Shown here piece by piece: positions 52,343-61,852 of a DNA stretch of 64,000 bases. The notes under the pieces are model-generated. The model was not told the origin of the DNA. It was given only the letters and a program-made list of their open reading frames with translations, and made no database searches. The DNA is taken from NCBI GenBank assembly GCA_964623815.1, contig CAZUVR010000017.1:1-64000 (forward strand). The letters are read 5' to 3'. A program made the translations under genes and the position numbers. This DNA comes from Chroococcopsis sp964623815 (GTDB lineage: Bacteria; Cyanobacteriota; Cyanobacteriia; Cyanobacteriales; Microcystaceae). Within the stretch, counting starts at the first letter, position 1. The number at the start of each line of letters is the position of its first letter.

Positions 52343-52369
52343 GGGGAATTAACCTGAAATTAATTCCCC
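52343..52369 (+). terminator. 10-bp perfect inverted repeat after recA
   Basis: GGGGAATTAA (52343-52352) and TTAATTCCCC (52360-52369) pair exactly around a 7-base loop, 60 bases past the recA stop, followed by heptamer-type tandem repeats (CCCGATTCCCAACTCCCC). Likely the recA transcript end; no T-run. Confidence 0.6.
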
Positions 52370-52436
52370 AATCCCCGGCTCCCGATTCCCAACTCCCCTG
52401 TAAAATGGATCGTGGTTATCCAATTCCCCACGACCC

Positions 52437-54722
52437 ATGACAGCACCTTTCAGCCCCGAAGAAATCGCATCAGAAGGGATAAAACCCGAAGAATATCAAG
52501 AAATAGTCAAACGACTCAACCGACACCCGAATAAAGCAGAGCTAGGAATGTTCGGGGTGATGTGGTCAGAACACTGCTGTTATAAGAATTCTCGCCCCCT
52601 GCTCAAACAATTCCCCACCACCGGTGAAAAAATTCTCGTAGGCCCCGGTGAAAACGCTGGCGTAGTAGATTTAGGCAACGGCCTGAGACTGGCTTTTAAA
52701 ATCGAATCTCACAATCACCCCTCCGCCGTGGAACCGTTTCAAGGGGCAGCTACTGGGGTAGGCGGCATACTGCGGGATATATTCACTATGGGAGCTAGAC
52801 CGATCGCTATCTTAAACTCTCTCCGTTTCGGTAATCTAGACGATGCCCGCAACCGTCGCATCTTCGCTGGTGTTGTCGAAGGTATCAGTCATTACGGTAA
52901 CTGCGTCGGCGTGCCCACCGTCGGCGGTGAGGTGTATTTCGATCGCGCCTACTCGGGCAATCCCCTAGTTAACGCTATGGCTCTGGGTTTGATGGAAACC
53001 GATGAGATAGTTAAATCTGGCGCGCAGGGGATAGGTAATCCCGTTCTCTATGTAGGTTCTACTACCGGGCGCGATGGTATGGGCGGCGCGAGTTTCGCCA
53101 GTGCCGAATTAACCGATCAGTCTATGGATGACAGGCCGGCGGTACAGGTGGGCGATCCTTTCTTGGAAAAGTCTCTCATCGAGGCTTGTTTAGAAGCTTT
53201 TAAAACCGGTGCGGTGGTGGCAGCTCAAGATATGGGGGCGGCTGGGATTACCTGCTCTACTTCCGAGATGGCGGCGAAAGGTGGAGTCGGCATCGAGTTG
53301 GATTTGGATAAAATTCCAGCCCGGGAAACTGGCATGATTCCCTATGAATACTTGCTCTCTGAGTCTCAGGAGCGAATGTTATTCGTAGCTCATAAAGGCA
53401 GGGAAGAGGAATTAATCTCTATATTTCACCGGTGGGGTTTACAGGCTGTCGTAGCTGGTACGGTAATTGAAGAACCGATCGTGCGTATACTCTTTAAAGG
53501 AGAAATCGCCGCTGAAATTCCCGCCACCGCCCTCGCGGATAATACCCCTATCTACCATCGAGAACTTTTAAGTACTCCCCCCGAGTACGCCCAAAAAGCT
53601 TGGCAGTGGAACGAAGCCCAATTACCTACCTCTAGCCGAGATGGCATCGAGGGCAAGTCTTGGACTCAAGTGTTACTACAATTATTAGATACCCCTACCA
53701 TCGCCTCTAAACAATGGGTATATCGTCAATACGATCATCAAGTCCAAAATAATACCGTACTTCTCCCCGGCGGTGCTGATGCTGCCGTGATTCGAGTTCG
53801 TCCTGTCTCGGCTTCTCTACGTAATTCTACCCAAGGTGTAGCCGCGACTACAGATTGTAACGGCCGATACGTGTATCTTAATCCTATAGCTGGTGCTAGA
53901 TTAGCAGTAGCGGAAGCAGCTCGAAATTTGAGCTGTGTAGGCGCTCACCCAGTGGCTGTCACGGATAATTTAAACTTCGGTAGTCCGGAAAATCCAATAG
54001 GTTACTGGCAATTAGCCCTAGCCTGTCAGGGTATAGCCGAAGCCTGCCGAGAACTCAACACGCCCGTCACCGGTGGTAATGTATCTCTCTACAACGAAAC
54101 GGTAGACAGTGCCGGTAATCCACAACCTATTTATCCGACTCCTGTGATAGGGATGGTGGGAACAGTTGAGGATATTAGTAAAGTTTGTGGTCAGGGGTGG
54201 CAAACCGAAGGTGATAGTATTTATCTCTTGGGATTGCCATCTTTAACATTAGGTGGCTCGGAATATTTGGCTTCGGTAATAGGTGAAGTGGCGGGCCAAC
54301 CTCCCGAAATCGATTTCGATTTAGAAAGAAGAGTACAGTTAGCCTGTCGCACAGGTATCGCTCAGGGTTGGGTCAAATCTGCCCATGACTGCGCCGAAGG
54401 GGGTTTGAGCGTAACTTTAGCCGAATCCTGCATCGGCGGAAATCTGGGGGCGGAAATCTTCTTACCCTCCGGTGATACTCGTCTCGATGTCGTCCTATTC
54501 GGTGAGTCCGCTAGTCGTATCATCGTTTCTATTTCACCAGAGGATGAAACCGTCTGGGAAAATTATCTAAATGAGAAATTACCCGGACAATGGCGCAAAA
54601 TTGGGCGGGTTATAGGGGAGAATTTACGGGTTTTTACCTCTGACGATCGAACCTTGATTGACGCTACTATCGAAGTAATGAATCTTACTTGGAAAAATGC
54701 GATCGAGCGCCGCTTAGTCTAG
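52437..54722 (+). CDS. purL: Phosphoribosylformylglycinamidine synthase subunit PurL
   Basis: 761-aa small-type PurL, the synthetase subunit that works with separate PurQ and PurS. Visible are MFGVMWSEHCCYKNSRPLLK, VAFKIESHNHPSAVEPFQGAATGVGGILRDIFTMGARPIA-type sequence (here LAFKIESHNHPSA...), QDMGAAGITCSTSEMAAKGG and CAEGGLSVTLAESCIGG. The start ATG at 52437 fits the family N-terminus (MTAPFSPEEIASEGI). It is 66 bases upstream of purF, forming a purL-purF purine pair. Confidence 0.97.
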   Translation: MTAPFSPEEIASEGIKPEEYQEIVKRLNRHPNKAELGMFGVMWSEHCCYKNSRPLLKQFPTTGEKILVGPGENAGVVDLGNGLRLAFKIESHNHPSAVEPFQGAATGVGGILRDIFTMGARPIAILNSLRFGNLDDARNRRIFAGVVEGISHYGNCVGVPTVGGEVYFDRAYSGNPLVNAMALGLMETDEIVKSGAQGIGNPVLYVGSTTGRDGMGGASFASAELTDQSMDDRPAVQVGDPFLEKSLIEACLEAFKTGAVVAAQDMGAAGITCSTSEMAAKGGVGIELDLDKIPARETGMIPYEYLLSESQERMLFVAHKGREEELISIFHRWGLQAVVAGTVIEEPIVRILFKGEIAAEIPATALADNTPIYHRELLSTPPEYAQKAWQWNEAQLPTSSRDGIEGKSWTQVLLQLLDTPTIASKQWVYRQYDHQVQNNTVLLPGGADAAVIRVRPVSASLRNSTQGVAATTDCNGRYVYLNPIAGARLAVAEAARNLSCVGAHPVAVTDNLNFGSPENPIGYWQLALACQGIAEACRELNTPVTGGNVSLYNETVDSAGNPQPIYPTPVIGMVGTVEDISKVCGQGWQTEGDSIYLLGLPSLTLGGSEYLASVIGEVAGQPPEIDFDLERRVQLACRTGIAQGWVKSAHDCAEGGLSVTLAESCIGGNLGAEIFLPSGDTRLDVVLFGESASRIIVSISPEDETVWENYLNEKLPGQWRKIGRVIGENLRVFTSDDRTLIDATIEVMNLTWKNAIERRLV

Positions 54723-54788
54723 TTAAAAACAGATTAAGATAAGTTAAGATTTAACCCTCAGCCATCCTTAGGAGCAACCTTAGCAACC

Positions 54789-56246
54789 ATGACTCATCCC
54801 CTAGAAGACCAGCAGATTAATCAGTATCGTGCCGATAAACCAGAGGAAGCCTGTGGAGTATTTGGACTGTACGCGCCCGAAACGGAAGTGGCTAAATTAA
54901 CTTATTTCGGCCTCTATGCCCTACAACATCGCGGTCAAGAGTCGGCAGGTATCGCCTCTTTTGATGGAGATGCTCTGCATTGTTATAAGGAAATGGGTTT
55001 AGTTTCTCAGGTATTTAACGAAACCATTTTGAAAACACTACCCGGCACCCACGCTGTAGGTCACACTCGCTATTCTACCACCGGCTCCAGTCGCCGTGCT
55101 AACGCTCAACCCGCCGTAGTTGATACTCGTTTGGGTAAATTGGCTCTAGCACATAATGGTAACTTAGTCAATACTATAGAACTGAGAAAACTACTAGAAG
55201 AGAGGGGATGCGATTTAATCACCACGACGGATTCGGAAATGATAGCGGTGGCGATCGCGCAAGAAGTAAACGGAGGGAAAGGCTGGTTACAGGGCTGTAT
55301 AGACGCTTTCGCTCATTGTACAGGTGCCTATAGTTTGGTCATTGGCACTCCCGAGGGCGTTATCGGTGCCAGAGATCCTAACGGGGTTAGGCCTCTAGTC
55401 ATCGGCACCCTCAACGAAGATACTACCCGTTACGTTTTAGCCTCGGAAACCTGCGGCTTAGACATCATCGGCGCGGAATATCTGCGCGATGTGGAACCGG
55501 GAGAATTAGTTTACATCACCGCCGAGGGAATGTCTTCCCTACATTGGGCGCAGAAGCCAGAGAGGAAGTTATGCGTATTCGAGATGATTTATTTTGCCCG
55601 CCCCGATAGTATTGTGCATGAGGAGTCTCTCTATACTTATCGGACGAGATTGGGGGAACAATTAGGCAAAGAATCCGCCGTCGAGGCGGATATAGTTATG
55701 GGTGTACCGGATTCGGGAATACCTGCGGCTATCGGTTTCTCCCGCGTCACCAGAATACCCTACGCGGAAGGTTTGATTAAGAACCGCTATGTAGGTAGAA
55801 CTTTTATTCAACCGACGCAACATATGAGGGAATCAGGAATAAAAATGAAGCTCAATCCCCTCAAGGATGTATTGCAGGGAAAAAAAGTGGTAATTGTCGA
55901 TGATTCCATAGTCAGGGGCACTACCAGTAAGAAAATCGTCAAGGCTTTAAGAGATGCGGGCGCGACAGAGGTACACATGAGGATTTCTTCGCCTCCGGTG
56001 ACTCATCCCTGTTTTTACGGCATCGATACCGACAGTCAAGACCAATTGATCGCGGCTACTAAATCGGTACAGGAAATACAGGAATTGATCGGCGTTGATA
56101 GCTTAGCTTATTTAAGCTCCGATGGGATGTTAAAAGCTACGGGAGAAGACCCGCAAAACTTCTGTACCGCTTGTTTTAACGGCGATTACCCCATATCTAT
56201 ACCCGATGCGGTGAAGCGATCGAAATTGATGTTAGAAAAGGTCTAA
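54789..56246 (+). CDS. purF: Amidophosphoribosyltransferase
   Basis: First committed enzyme of purine synthesis, 485 aa. A short propeptide precedes the glutaminase nucleophile Cys22 in EEACGVFGLY; GLYALQHRGQESAGIASFDG, the phosphoribosyltransferase motif VVIVDDSIVRGTTSKKIV and MRISSPPVTHPCFYGID (Cys ligand region for the Fe-S cluster, with FCTACF later) are present. It belongs to the Bacillus-like Fe-S type. It follows purL. Confidence 0.97.
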   Translation: MTHPLEDQQINQYRADKPEEACGVFGLYAPETEVAKLTYFGLYALQHRGQESAGIASFDGDALHCYKEMGLVSQVFNETILKTLPGTHAVGHTRYSTTGSSRRANAQPAVVDTRLGKLALAHNGNLVNTIELRKLLEERGCDLITTTDSEMIAVAIAQEVNGGKGWLQGCIDAFAHCTGAYSLVIGTPEGVIGARDPNGVRPLVIGTLNEDTTRYVLASETCGLDIIGAEYLRDVEPGELVYITAEGMSSLHWAQKPERKLCVFEMIYFARPDSIVHEESLYTYRTRLGEQLGKESAVEADIVMGVPDSGIPAAIGFSRVTRIPYAEGLIKNRYVGRTFIQPTQHMRESGIKMKLNPLKDVLQGKKVVIVDDSIVRGTTSKKIVKALRDAGATEVHMRISSPPVTHPCFYGIDTDSQDQLIAATKSVQEIQELIGVDSLAYLSSDGMLKATGEDPQNFCTACFNGDYPISIPDAVKRSKLMLEKV

Positions 56247-56271
56247 ATTATGACCTGATTTAGGGTGAAGC

Positions 56272-56296
56272 GCGGGGGGATAAAAACGTCCCCCGC
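56272..56296. terminator. GC-rich hairpin between purF and the FkbM gene
   Basis: GCGGGGG (56272-56278) pairs with CCCCCGC (56290-56296) over 7 GC pairs around an 11-base A-rich loop. It sits between convergent purF and methyltransferase genes, so may end both transcripts. Confidence 0.6.
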
Positions 56297-56311
56297 AACG
56301 GAGAAAATCAA

Positions 56312-57052
56312 TTAACAACGCTCCCAGAATAATTCCCTATTTCTGTAACAAAATCTCTCGTTAAGAACGAAACCGGCTGAGGTTAGCCTGGATTTGATGA
56401 AATTAGTCTTCTCCTCTCCGAGAAGATTTTCGTGTAATTCCATCGCTATTTTCTTGACATTATGAAAGTCCGCACTTTTAAATAATTCATATTCTCCCCC
56501 TTCTATGTCCAGGATTAAAAAAGAAGGGTTAATTTTCCTGATCTCTTCGTTAAATGACGCGACTGGTACTTTAATCTCCTTATCTTCAGGACTTCTCCTG
56601 ATGGTAGAAGAAGCCCAAAAACTTTTATTAACATAAAAACTCTGCTCGCCTGCGCGATCGGACAGAAGAACTATTTGTAAGCAGGGATGGACATCGTTCA
56701 ATTTGTAGGTAGTATAAATAATCTCCTCTAAAGCTGGATTCGCCTCATAGGTAAAAACTCTCTCATCTCCTATTTTCCTGGCGCAGTAGCTAGAAATTAG
56801 CCCTAGTCCTGTTCCCAATTCCATAACTATATCTTCTGGCTCCAACTTGCCCTTAATCATTTTTAATTCGTACTTTTCATAGAATTTTTTGTATAGGGTG
56901 TTCTTTAATCCCCTCGGCAGATCCGGAATTATCGGGAGTTTGATACCTTTAATAGAAATAATTCCTGGATTTGTCCACAGGTGATAGCGTAAAGAAATTT
57001 GACCTTGGATAAATTCCAGAGCTTTTTCGATGTAACGAGTCAATTTCCACAT
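56312..57052 (-). CDS. FkbM family methyltransferase
   Basis: 246-aa SAM-dependent methyltransferase. The SAM motif is VMELGTGLGLISSYCARKIG, followed by VFTYEANPALEEII and the FLILDIEGGEYELFKSADF region that is typical of FkbM (which often O-methylates sugars or polyketides). The N-terminal ~60 residues look helical with conserved basic and Trp residues. It is alone on the minus strand. The substrate is unknown; a surface sugar is plausible given other loci in this window. Confidence 0.85.
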   Translation of the reverse strand: MWKLTRYIEKALEFIQGQISLRYHLWTNPGIISIKGIKLPIIPDLPRGLKNTLYKKFYEKYELKMIKGKLEPEDIVMELGTGLGLISSYCARKIGDERVFTYEANPALEEIIYTTYKLNDVHPCLQIVLLSDRAGEQSFYVNKSFWASSTIRRSPEDKEIKVPVASFNEEIRKINPSFLILDIEGGEYELFKSADFHNVKKIAMELHENLLGEEKTNFIKSRLTSAGFVLNERFCYRNRELFWERC

Positions 57053-57251
57053 ATTTCCGGATTTTTTGTGAATGGCTTGTTTAGATTAAACTTTAATTTA
57101 TAATCTTTGTCTACGTTCTCTCCGAGCGTGTCAGGGTTTGACGGTAGCCTAAATCAGAGTTAACAACCGGCTTATAGTGTTAAATTTAGGATTATCATTA
57201 GCGTAATTCGATGTTGCTCGGCTTTTTGAGCCGGTATGTTAGTTTATAGAT

Positions 57252-57746
57252 ATGATCTGGCGTTTCTTCGTTCTGATTGTTTTCATTCCTGCGGTGTACG
57301 CTCTTTTCGGTTGGGTAATCGCTGAGCAGAGTGTGGGCTGGAGTCGCTGTTTAGAAGAACAAGCCCGCATCCTTGATATTACGGCCTCTACCCTCTTTTT
57401 CGATCGGCTCATCTATGCTCTTTCATCGCTTTTGATTCTGGTGATCGTTCTCAGTCTGACTGTCTTTAGCGATGGAGTCTCATTATTATTCGTAAGCTGG
57501 TTTAAAACCGATCTAAGAGCGATAGTATCGGTTTTGGGCTGGTCTTTAGCTATAGTTTTCATACTTTATTGGTTTTATTACGCTATTCAGGTAGCGGTTT
57601 TACTATCCGCTACGATTCTGGGAAAAATAGAACTTCACGAAGCCGGACTTAATAATTTTCAGGTTTTACCAGTATTATTGATGATGTGCCTGGGAACTTA
57701 CATTGTAGGTATCCAGGCTCATAATATTTGGAGTCACTTATTCTAA
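57252..57746 (+). CDS. Hypothetical four-helix membrane protein, 164 aa
   Basis: I do not recognise a family. There are about four membrane helices (3-24, 50-75, 88-112, 136-156), with conserved-looking aromatic content (FFVLIVFIPAVYALFGWVI, YWFYYAIQ). The short loop EEQARILDITASTLFFDR is the most distinctive soluble stretch. It is followed 8 bases later by a TPR membrane protein on the same strand, so the two may be an operon. Confidence 0.75.
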   Translation: MIWRFFVLIVFIPAVYALFGWVIAEQSVGWSRCLEEQARILDITASTLFFDRLIYALSSLLILVIVLSLTVFSDGVSLLFVSWFKTDLRAIVSVLGWSLAIVFILYWFYYAIQVAVLLSATILGKIELHEAGLNNFQVLPVLLMMCLGTYIVGIQAHNIWSHLF

Positions 57747-57754
57747 TCGAACCC

Positions 57755-58240
57755 ATGTCAAAAAACAAACAAGATAACTTAAAACGAATTTTAGTCATCG
57801 TGTCCGGGCTATTTTTTCTAGGCATGATGACGATTCCCATGTCTAATATATTCACTAATAAACAGACTAATAATTCTCAGACACCTCAAGCCGATAATCA
57901 AATCGATGCCAAAAAATTAGGCGAACTAGCTCAAGGTTATGAGAAAGTATTGGAGCGTGAGCCGGATAATCTTACTGCGCTACAAGGATTAGTGGAGGCT
58001 AAAATGCGACTCAAAGATTATCAAGGGGCGAAACCCTCTTTAGAAAAACTTTATCAGAAGTTTCCCGAAAACCCTCAAGTCATGCTGTTTCTATACATAG
58101 CCCGTCTTCAAACTAACGACATCGGAGGAGCGACGGCTCTTATGGAAAAATTGGCTAAACTTTATCCCCAAGAACCTAAATTTCAAGCGGAACTAGCCAG
58201 ACTTAAAGGAGCCAAGCCCTTACCATCCCCTACTAAATAA
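57755..58240 (+). CDS. Membrane-anchored TPR protein, 161 aa
   Basis: A short basic start (MSKNKQDNLKRI), one membrane helix (about 12-32, LVIVSGLFFLGMMTIPMS), a Gln/Asn/Thr-rich linker and a C-terminal TPR-like helical region (GELAQGYEKVLEREPDNLTALQGLVEAKM, then SLEKLYQKFPENPQVMLFLYIARLQ). The TPR part probably faces the lumen or periplasm. I chose ATG 57755 because it gives the short basic N-terminus; an in-frame TTG at 57728 overlaps the previous gene. It follows the four-helix protein. Confidence 0.8.
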   Translation: MSKNKQDNLKRILVIVSGLFFLGMMTIPMSNIFTNKQTNNSQTPQADNQIDAKKLGELAQGYEKVLEREPDNLTALQGLVEAKMRLKDYQGAKPSLEKLYQKFPENPQVMLFLYIARLQTNDIGGATALMEKLAKLYPQEPKFQAELARLKGAKPLPSPTK

Positions 58241-58456
58241 TCCGGTTGGCATAATCTTCTGTTGCCGATCGTATATTTACCATGGCAATATTATGTATAT
58301 TTTCATACAATTATCCATAATTTAATAATGCTTGAGGAAAATACTGAGATCTTTTTTCCGTTTTTGTGTCAGTATAGTAGAAGAAGCTCCTAATAAGTGA
58401 TAAGAAAAAGTATAAAAGTTATTCAGGAGTATATACCTATTTGGCATGAGACTTGT

Positions 58457-58633
58457 ATGAAAATCAGTGAACTTGAACAATACCTATCCCAATTAAAGTC
58501 AGAAAATGGTGACATGGACATAGTTTATCAGTGTCGAGGGCAGCACTATACTTGGTTGGATAAAGTAAGAACTGCTAATCTTAAAGTGTTAAAAAACAGT
58601 AGCGATATTAAATTACTCATTTCCCTATTCTAG
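58457..58633 (+). CDS. Small hypothetical protein, 58 aa
   Basis: Unrecognised. From ATG 58457 it reads MKISELEQYLSQLKSENGDMDIVYQ, a helical start, then a short beta-like segment (HYTWLDKVRTANLKVL). A GTG at 58397 would give 78 residues, but the extra part is less convincing. It is coded just before the convergent corA end, 6 bases away. I call it real with limited confidence, since codon use is plausible but no family is known to me. Confidence 0.45.
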   Translation: MKISELEQYLSQLKSENGDMDIVYQCRGQHYTWLDKVRTANLKVLKNSSDIKLLISLF

Positions 58634-58639
58634 GAATTT

Positions 58640-59794
58640 CTAACGTCTTCTGATAGAAGAAAAATCCTTAAACCAACCTCGCCGCCAGAAAAAGTAAATC
58701 AGGGCGGTGGCGATGATAAACATCAATCCTAGACAGAGGGGATAGCCCCAATACCAGTTCAATTCTGGCATATTCCAAGGCGACTTCTCGGTATTAAAGT
58801 TCATCCCGTATATACCGGCGATAAAGGTTAGGGGGATAAAAATAGTCGAAATTACCGTGAGGGTCTTCATAATCTCATTCATTTTATTCCCTACGGAAGA
58901 AATATAAAAATCCATCAAACCGTTAGCGAAATCGCGGTAATTTTCGATAACGTCGATGATTTGCACCACATGGTCATAACAATCTCTCAGGTATACGGTA
59001 ACGTTATGACTGATCAAAGTATGTTCGTCTCTCAAGAGGCTGTTGATAATATCTCTCTGGGGCCAGATAGCTCTTCTCAAAGATAGTAGTTCCTGACGTA
59101 GTTGATAAATCTGTGTGAGAGTTTGTTCGGTCGGATTAGCGATAATTTCGTTCTCTAAATTTTCTATCCTTTCACCGTAAGATTCTAAAACGGGAAAATA
59201 GCCATCGATGATAGCATCCCAAATCGCATAAGCTAAATAGTCGCTCGATTGCTTTCTTATTGAACCCCGATTGAGTTTAATTCTATCCCTAACGGAGTTG
59301 AGAGAATCATATTCTCCTTCTTCCTGTATCGTTAATAAATAATTCTCCCCTAAAATTAAACTAATTTGTTCCAAAAAAAAGCCGGTTTGCTGTTCTTTTA
59401 ACCCTACCATCTGCACGATTATCACTAAATAATCTTCATACTCTTCTACTTTGGGACGTTGGGGAATATTAACCACATCTTCTAGGGTTAGAGGATGTAA
59501 ATTGAAGATTTTGCCGATTTCTCGCAGGGTATCTTCGTGGCCCAATCCCACTACATCTATCCAAGAAACAGTTTGCTCGTTGATATAGCTTAAACAGTCA
59601 GAAGGTAATAAATTATTAACTTTGGTCGCTTGTTCTGGATTATAGTTAATCAGGAATATTTCCGTAGGGTTAGCATTCTGGTCGATATTAATGAAGCCCG
59701 GTATCGTACCTGGCTTATTATAGTAATAATCGAATAAATAATCTTTGGATTGAGTCGAGGAGTGCTTGATCCGGTGTTTCGCTTTCATAAGCAT
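58640..59794 (-). CDS. corA: CorA-type magnesium/cobalt transporter
   Basis: 384-aa pentameric divalent-cation channel of the inner membrane. The long N-terminal cytoplasmic domain is acidic and helical, and the C-terminal two-helix pore carries the YGMNF signature (in FIAGIYGMNFN, then a loop ending NWYWGYPLC and the second helix). The basic end (FFWRRGWFKDFSSIRRR) matches the family. Two ATGs (59794, 59788) are possible starts. Last gene of the minus-strand run starting with the DUF2227 gene. Confidence 0.93.
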   Translation of the reverse strand: MLMKAKHRIKHSSTQSKDYLFDYYYNKPGTIPGFINIDQNANPTEIFLINYNPEQATKVNNLLPSDCLSYINEQTVSWIDVVGLGHEDTLREIGKIFNLHPLTLEDVVNIPQRPKVEEYEDYLVIIVQMVGLKEQQTGFFLEQISLILGENYLLTIQEEGEYDSLNSVRDRIKLNRGSIRKQSSDYLAYAIWDAIIDGYFPVLESYGERIENLENEIIANPTEQTLTQIYQLRQELLSLRRAIWPQRDIINSLLRDEHTLISHNVTVYLRDCYDHVVQIIDVIENYRDFANGLMDFYISSVGNKMNEIMKTLTVISTIFIPLTFIAGIYGMNFNTEKSPWNMPELNWYWGYPLCLGLMFIIATALIYFFWRRGWFKDFSSIRRR

Positions 59795-59817
59795 TAGAAG
59801 GCGTTGAGAATTACCTC

Positions 59818-60369
59818 TTAGATTCTACCCAACCTGTTAAAGGGAAAAAAACGAAATATAGCGTGCCCGATAATATTATCTTGCGGTAAAAACCCCCAAA
59901 TATGGGAATCGTTACTATTATTGCGATTATCGCCCATGACGAATAACTCTCCTGGGGGTACTTCTACTGGGAAGAGATTATAGCGGGGCGGCTCCAGAAT
60001 ATAATTTTCTTTTAAAGGTTTTTCGTTGAGGTAAACCTTGCCATCGATAACGCTCACCCTATCGCCCGGCGTACCGATGACGCGCTTGATAAAAGCCTGA
60101 TCTTTCTGATAACCTTGTTCCAATAGTTCGCCTGGAGGTTGAAATACCACTATATCACCGTATAGTGGGGGCCTGAGACGATAAGAAACTTTCTCTACCA
60201 CCAGTCGATCGCCCTGCTCTAATGTGGGTAGCATAGAATCGGAGGGTATATAACGGGGTTCGGCGATGTAGGTACGGATCAGGTAAGCTAAGATCAGGGC
60301 TATTGCCAAAATCTGTATATTTTCCCAGATAGATTTAACTAAGGATTTCCGAGTTTGTTGTTCTTGCAT
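59818..60369 (-). CDS. lepB: Signal peptidase I
   Basis: 183-aa membrane protease that removes signal peptides from exported proteins. One N-terminal helix (ILAIALILAYLIRTYI) is followed by the catalytic Ser in YIPSDSMLPTLEQGDRLVVEK, the Lys in QAFIKRVIGTPGDRV, and the GELFVMGDNRNNSNDSHIWGFL signature. It starts 4 bases after mazG and is 23 bases ahead of corA. Only one lepB appears in the window; cyanobacteria often have two. Confidence 0.95.
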   Translation of the reverse strand: MQEQQTRKSLVKSIWENIQILAIALILAYLIRTYIAEPRYIPSDSMLPTLEQGDRLVVEKVSYRLRPPLYGDIVVFQPPGELLEQGYQKDQAFIKRVIGTPGDRVSVIDGKVYLNEKPLKENYILEPPRYNLFPVEVPPGELFVMGDNRNNSNDSHIWGFLPQDNIIGHAIFRFFPFNRLGRI

Positions 60370-60373
60370 TGTC

Positions 60374-61186
60374 CTATTGATTAAGGGTTGCTTTTGCCTT
60401 GCGCCATAAGATTTCTAGTTCATCGAGGCTATATTCAGCCAGGGGTTTATCGGCGAAACTTTCCACGAGGGAAAATCGGCTGATAAAACGTGAGTTAGTT
60501 TCCTGTAAAGATTCAGAGGGATCTAAACCATACCAGCGAGCTATATTGATCAAGGTAAATAATAAGTCTCCCAATTCTGCCTGCTGGTGACTCTTATCTT
60601 CCCTGCCGAGGGCCTCTTTAAATTCTGCCAATTCCTCATTGAATTTTGACCAGACTCCTTCGATATTTTCCCACTCGAATCCTACCTGTGCCGCTTTTTG
60701 AGAAATTTTCATGCTTGCCATTAGGGGGGGTAATGTACGTGTATAACGGGTTAATTTATCGCTGATACTTTGAGTTACTTTGCCTTTCTCCTCTGCTTTT
60801 ATTCTCTCCCAATTCTGTCGCACCTGCTCCGAGTCTTGTAATTTTAATTCTCCGAATACGTGGGGATGACGGCGGATTAATTTTTCTGTGATACCTTCGG
60901 CTACTTCTTTAAGGCTGAAGTCTTGATTGTCGCTGGCGATTTGGCTCTGCAAGACTACTTGTAGTAATAAATCGCCTAATTCCTCGGCTATGGCCGATTT
61001 ATCTTCGCTCTTTAAAGCCCAGACGACTTCATAGGCTTCCTCGATAACGTAGGGAATCAACGTCTGGGGTGTTTGGGCTAAATCCCAGGGGCAGCCGTCA
61101 ACCGGGTGGCGCAGTCGGGCGACTACCTCCAGTAAGCGATTGAGAGCGGTTAATACGGGCTGGTTGAAATCAAGATTATCGCTCAT
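60374..61186 (-). CDS. mazG: Nucleoside triphosphate pyrophosphohydrolase MazG
   Basis: 270-aa two-domain MazG that hydrolyses NTPs (and ppGpp in some species) to monophosphates. The first domain has CPWDLAQTPQTLIPYVIEEAYEVVWAL and EELGDLLLQVVLQSQIA (ExxE..ExxD metal sites); the second repeats NEELAEFKEALG and AELGDLLFTLINIARWYGLDP. Both metal-binding motif sets are intact. It starts 5 bases after the DUF2227 gene stop and 4 bases before lepB, so all are in one operon. Confidence 0.94.
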   Translation of the reverse strand: MSDNLDFNQPVLTALNRLLEVVARLRHPVDGCPWDLAQTPQTLIPYVIEEAYEVVWALKSEDKSAIAEELGDLLLQVVLQSQIASDNQDFSLKEVAEGITEKLIRRHPHVFGELKLQDSEQVRQNWERIKAEEKGKVTQSISDKLTRYTRTLPPLMASMKISQKAAQVGFEWENIEGVWSKFNEELAEFKEALGREDKSHQQAELGDLLFTLINIARWYGLDPSESLQETNSRFISRFSLVESFADKPLAEYSLDELEILWRKAKATLNQ

Positions 61187-61191
61187 CAGAA

Positions 61192-61722
61192 TTAGCGTTT
61201 TGTTTTTTTACGGGTTTTACGATGAGAGCGTTTTAAGGCCGAGCCTATCCAATCGCTGATACTGTGACTCATCGCTCCTAATTCTAAACCGATCAGGACG
61301 GCGATCGATTCTTTTCTATGGGAGTGCCATACTATCTCTATACCCCGATTTCTGATTTCTCCCCAATCTCCTGCCTCGCCGCCGCTTAATTCCACTATGC
61401 CCCCGATGATGATGGCTCCCAAAAGGAGAAGGCTACCTAGGTAGAAGATGCGAAACAGTGTACCGACTACGGGCCCATGCGAGAGGAAGGAGCGATGACG
61501 TAACATGGTGCGATAGGGCAGCCATATCGGGCGTAGCCATCCCCAACGTTTGTACTGTATCGAGTGTATATCTAAATCGGGGCCGAACATCAAGCCGCCG
61601 AATAGGTACGCTCCCCCTAACCAAGCCGTCACTGTCAGACTACGGCTCGCTATCATACCGATAATGATTATCAGAGGTAAGAGGCTATAGGTGATGCGAT
61701 CGTGAGTTTTCCCGTCAGGCAT
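61192..61722 (-). CDS. DUF2227 metal-binding membrane protein
   Basis: 176-aa protein of the cyanobacterial metal-binding DUF2227 family. Start MPDGKTHDRITY, then membrane helices and conserved acidic-His elements: FGPDLDIHSIQYKRWGWLR, HRSFLSHGPVVG, MSHSISDWIGS. The His/Asp layout suggests a metal site near the membrane, similar to YdjM-like metal-dependent hydrolases, but no activity is known to me. The C-terminal end is very basic (RSHRKTRKKTKR). First gene of the mazG-lepB-corA run. Confidence 0.85.
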   Translation of the reverse strand: MPDGKTHDRITYSLLPLIIIIGMIASRSLTVTAWLGGAYLFGGLMFGPDLDIHSIQYKRWGWLRPIWLPYRTMLRHRSFLSHGPVVGTLFRIFYLGSLLLLGAIIIGGIVELSGGEAGDWGEIRNRGIEIVWHSHRKESIAVLIGLELGAMSHSISDWIGSALKRSHRKTRKKTKR

Positions 61723-61780
61723 AAAAAACTTATTGCTTTTTTTAATTCCTGTATGTTATATTAATTAAGCACGAAAAAAA

Positions 61781-61852
61781 GGGCGTTTAGCTCAGTGGTA
61801 GAGCGCCTGCCTTACAAGCAGGATGCCGTAGGTTCAAATCCTACAACGCCCA
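61781..61852 (+). tRNA. tRNA-Val(UAC)
   Basis: 72-nt cloverleaf: acceptor stem GGGCGTT with AACGCCC, D-arm TTAGCTCAGTGGTAGAGC, anticodon stem CCTGC/GCAGG with loop CTTACAA (anticodon TAC, reading GTA), T-arm GTAGG TTCAAAT CCTAC. The CCA end is not encoded. It lies alone in the gap between the DUF2227 gene and the triple-module protein. Confidence 0.97.
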
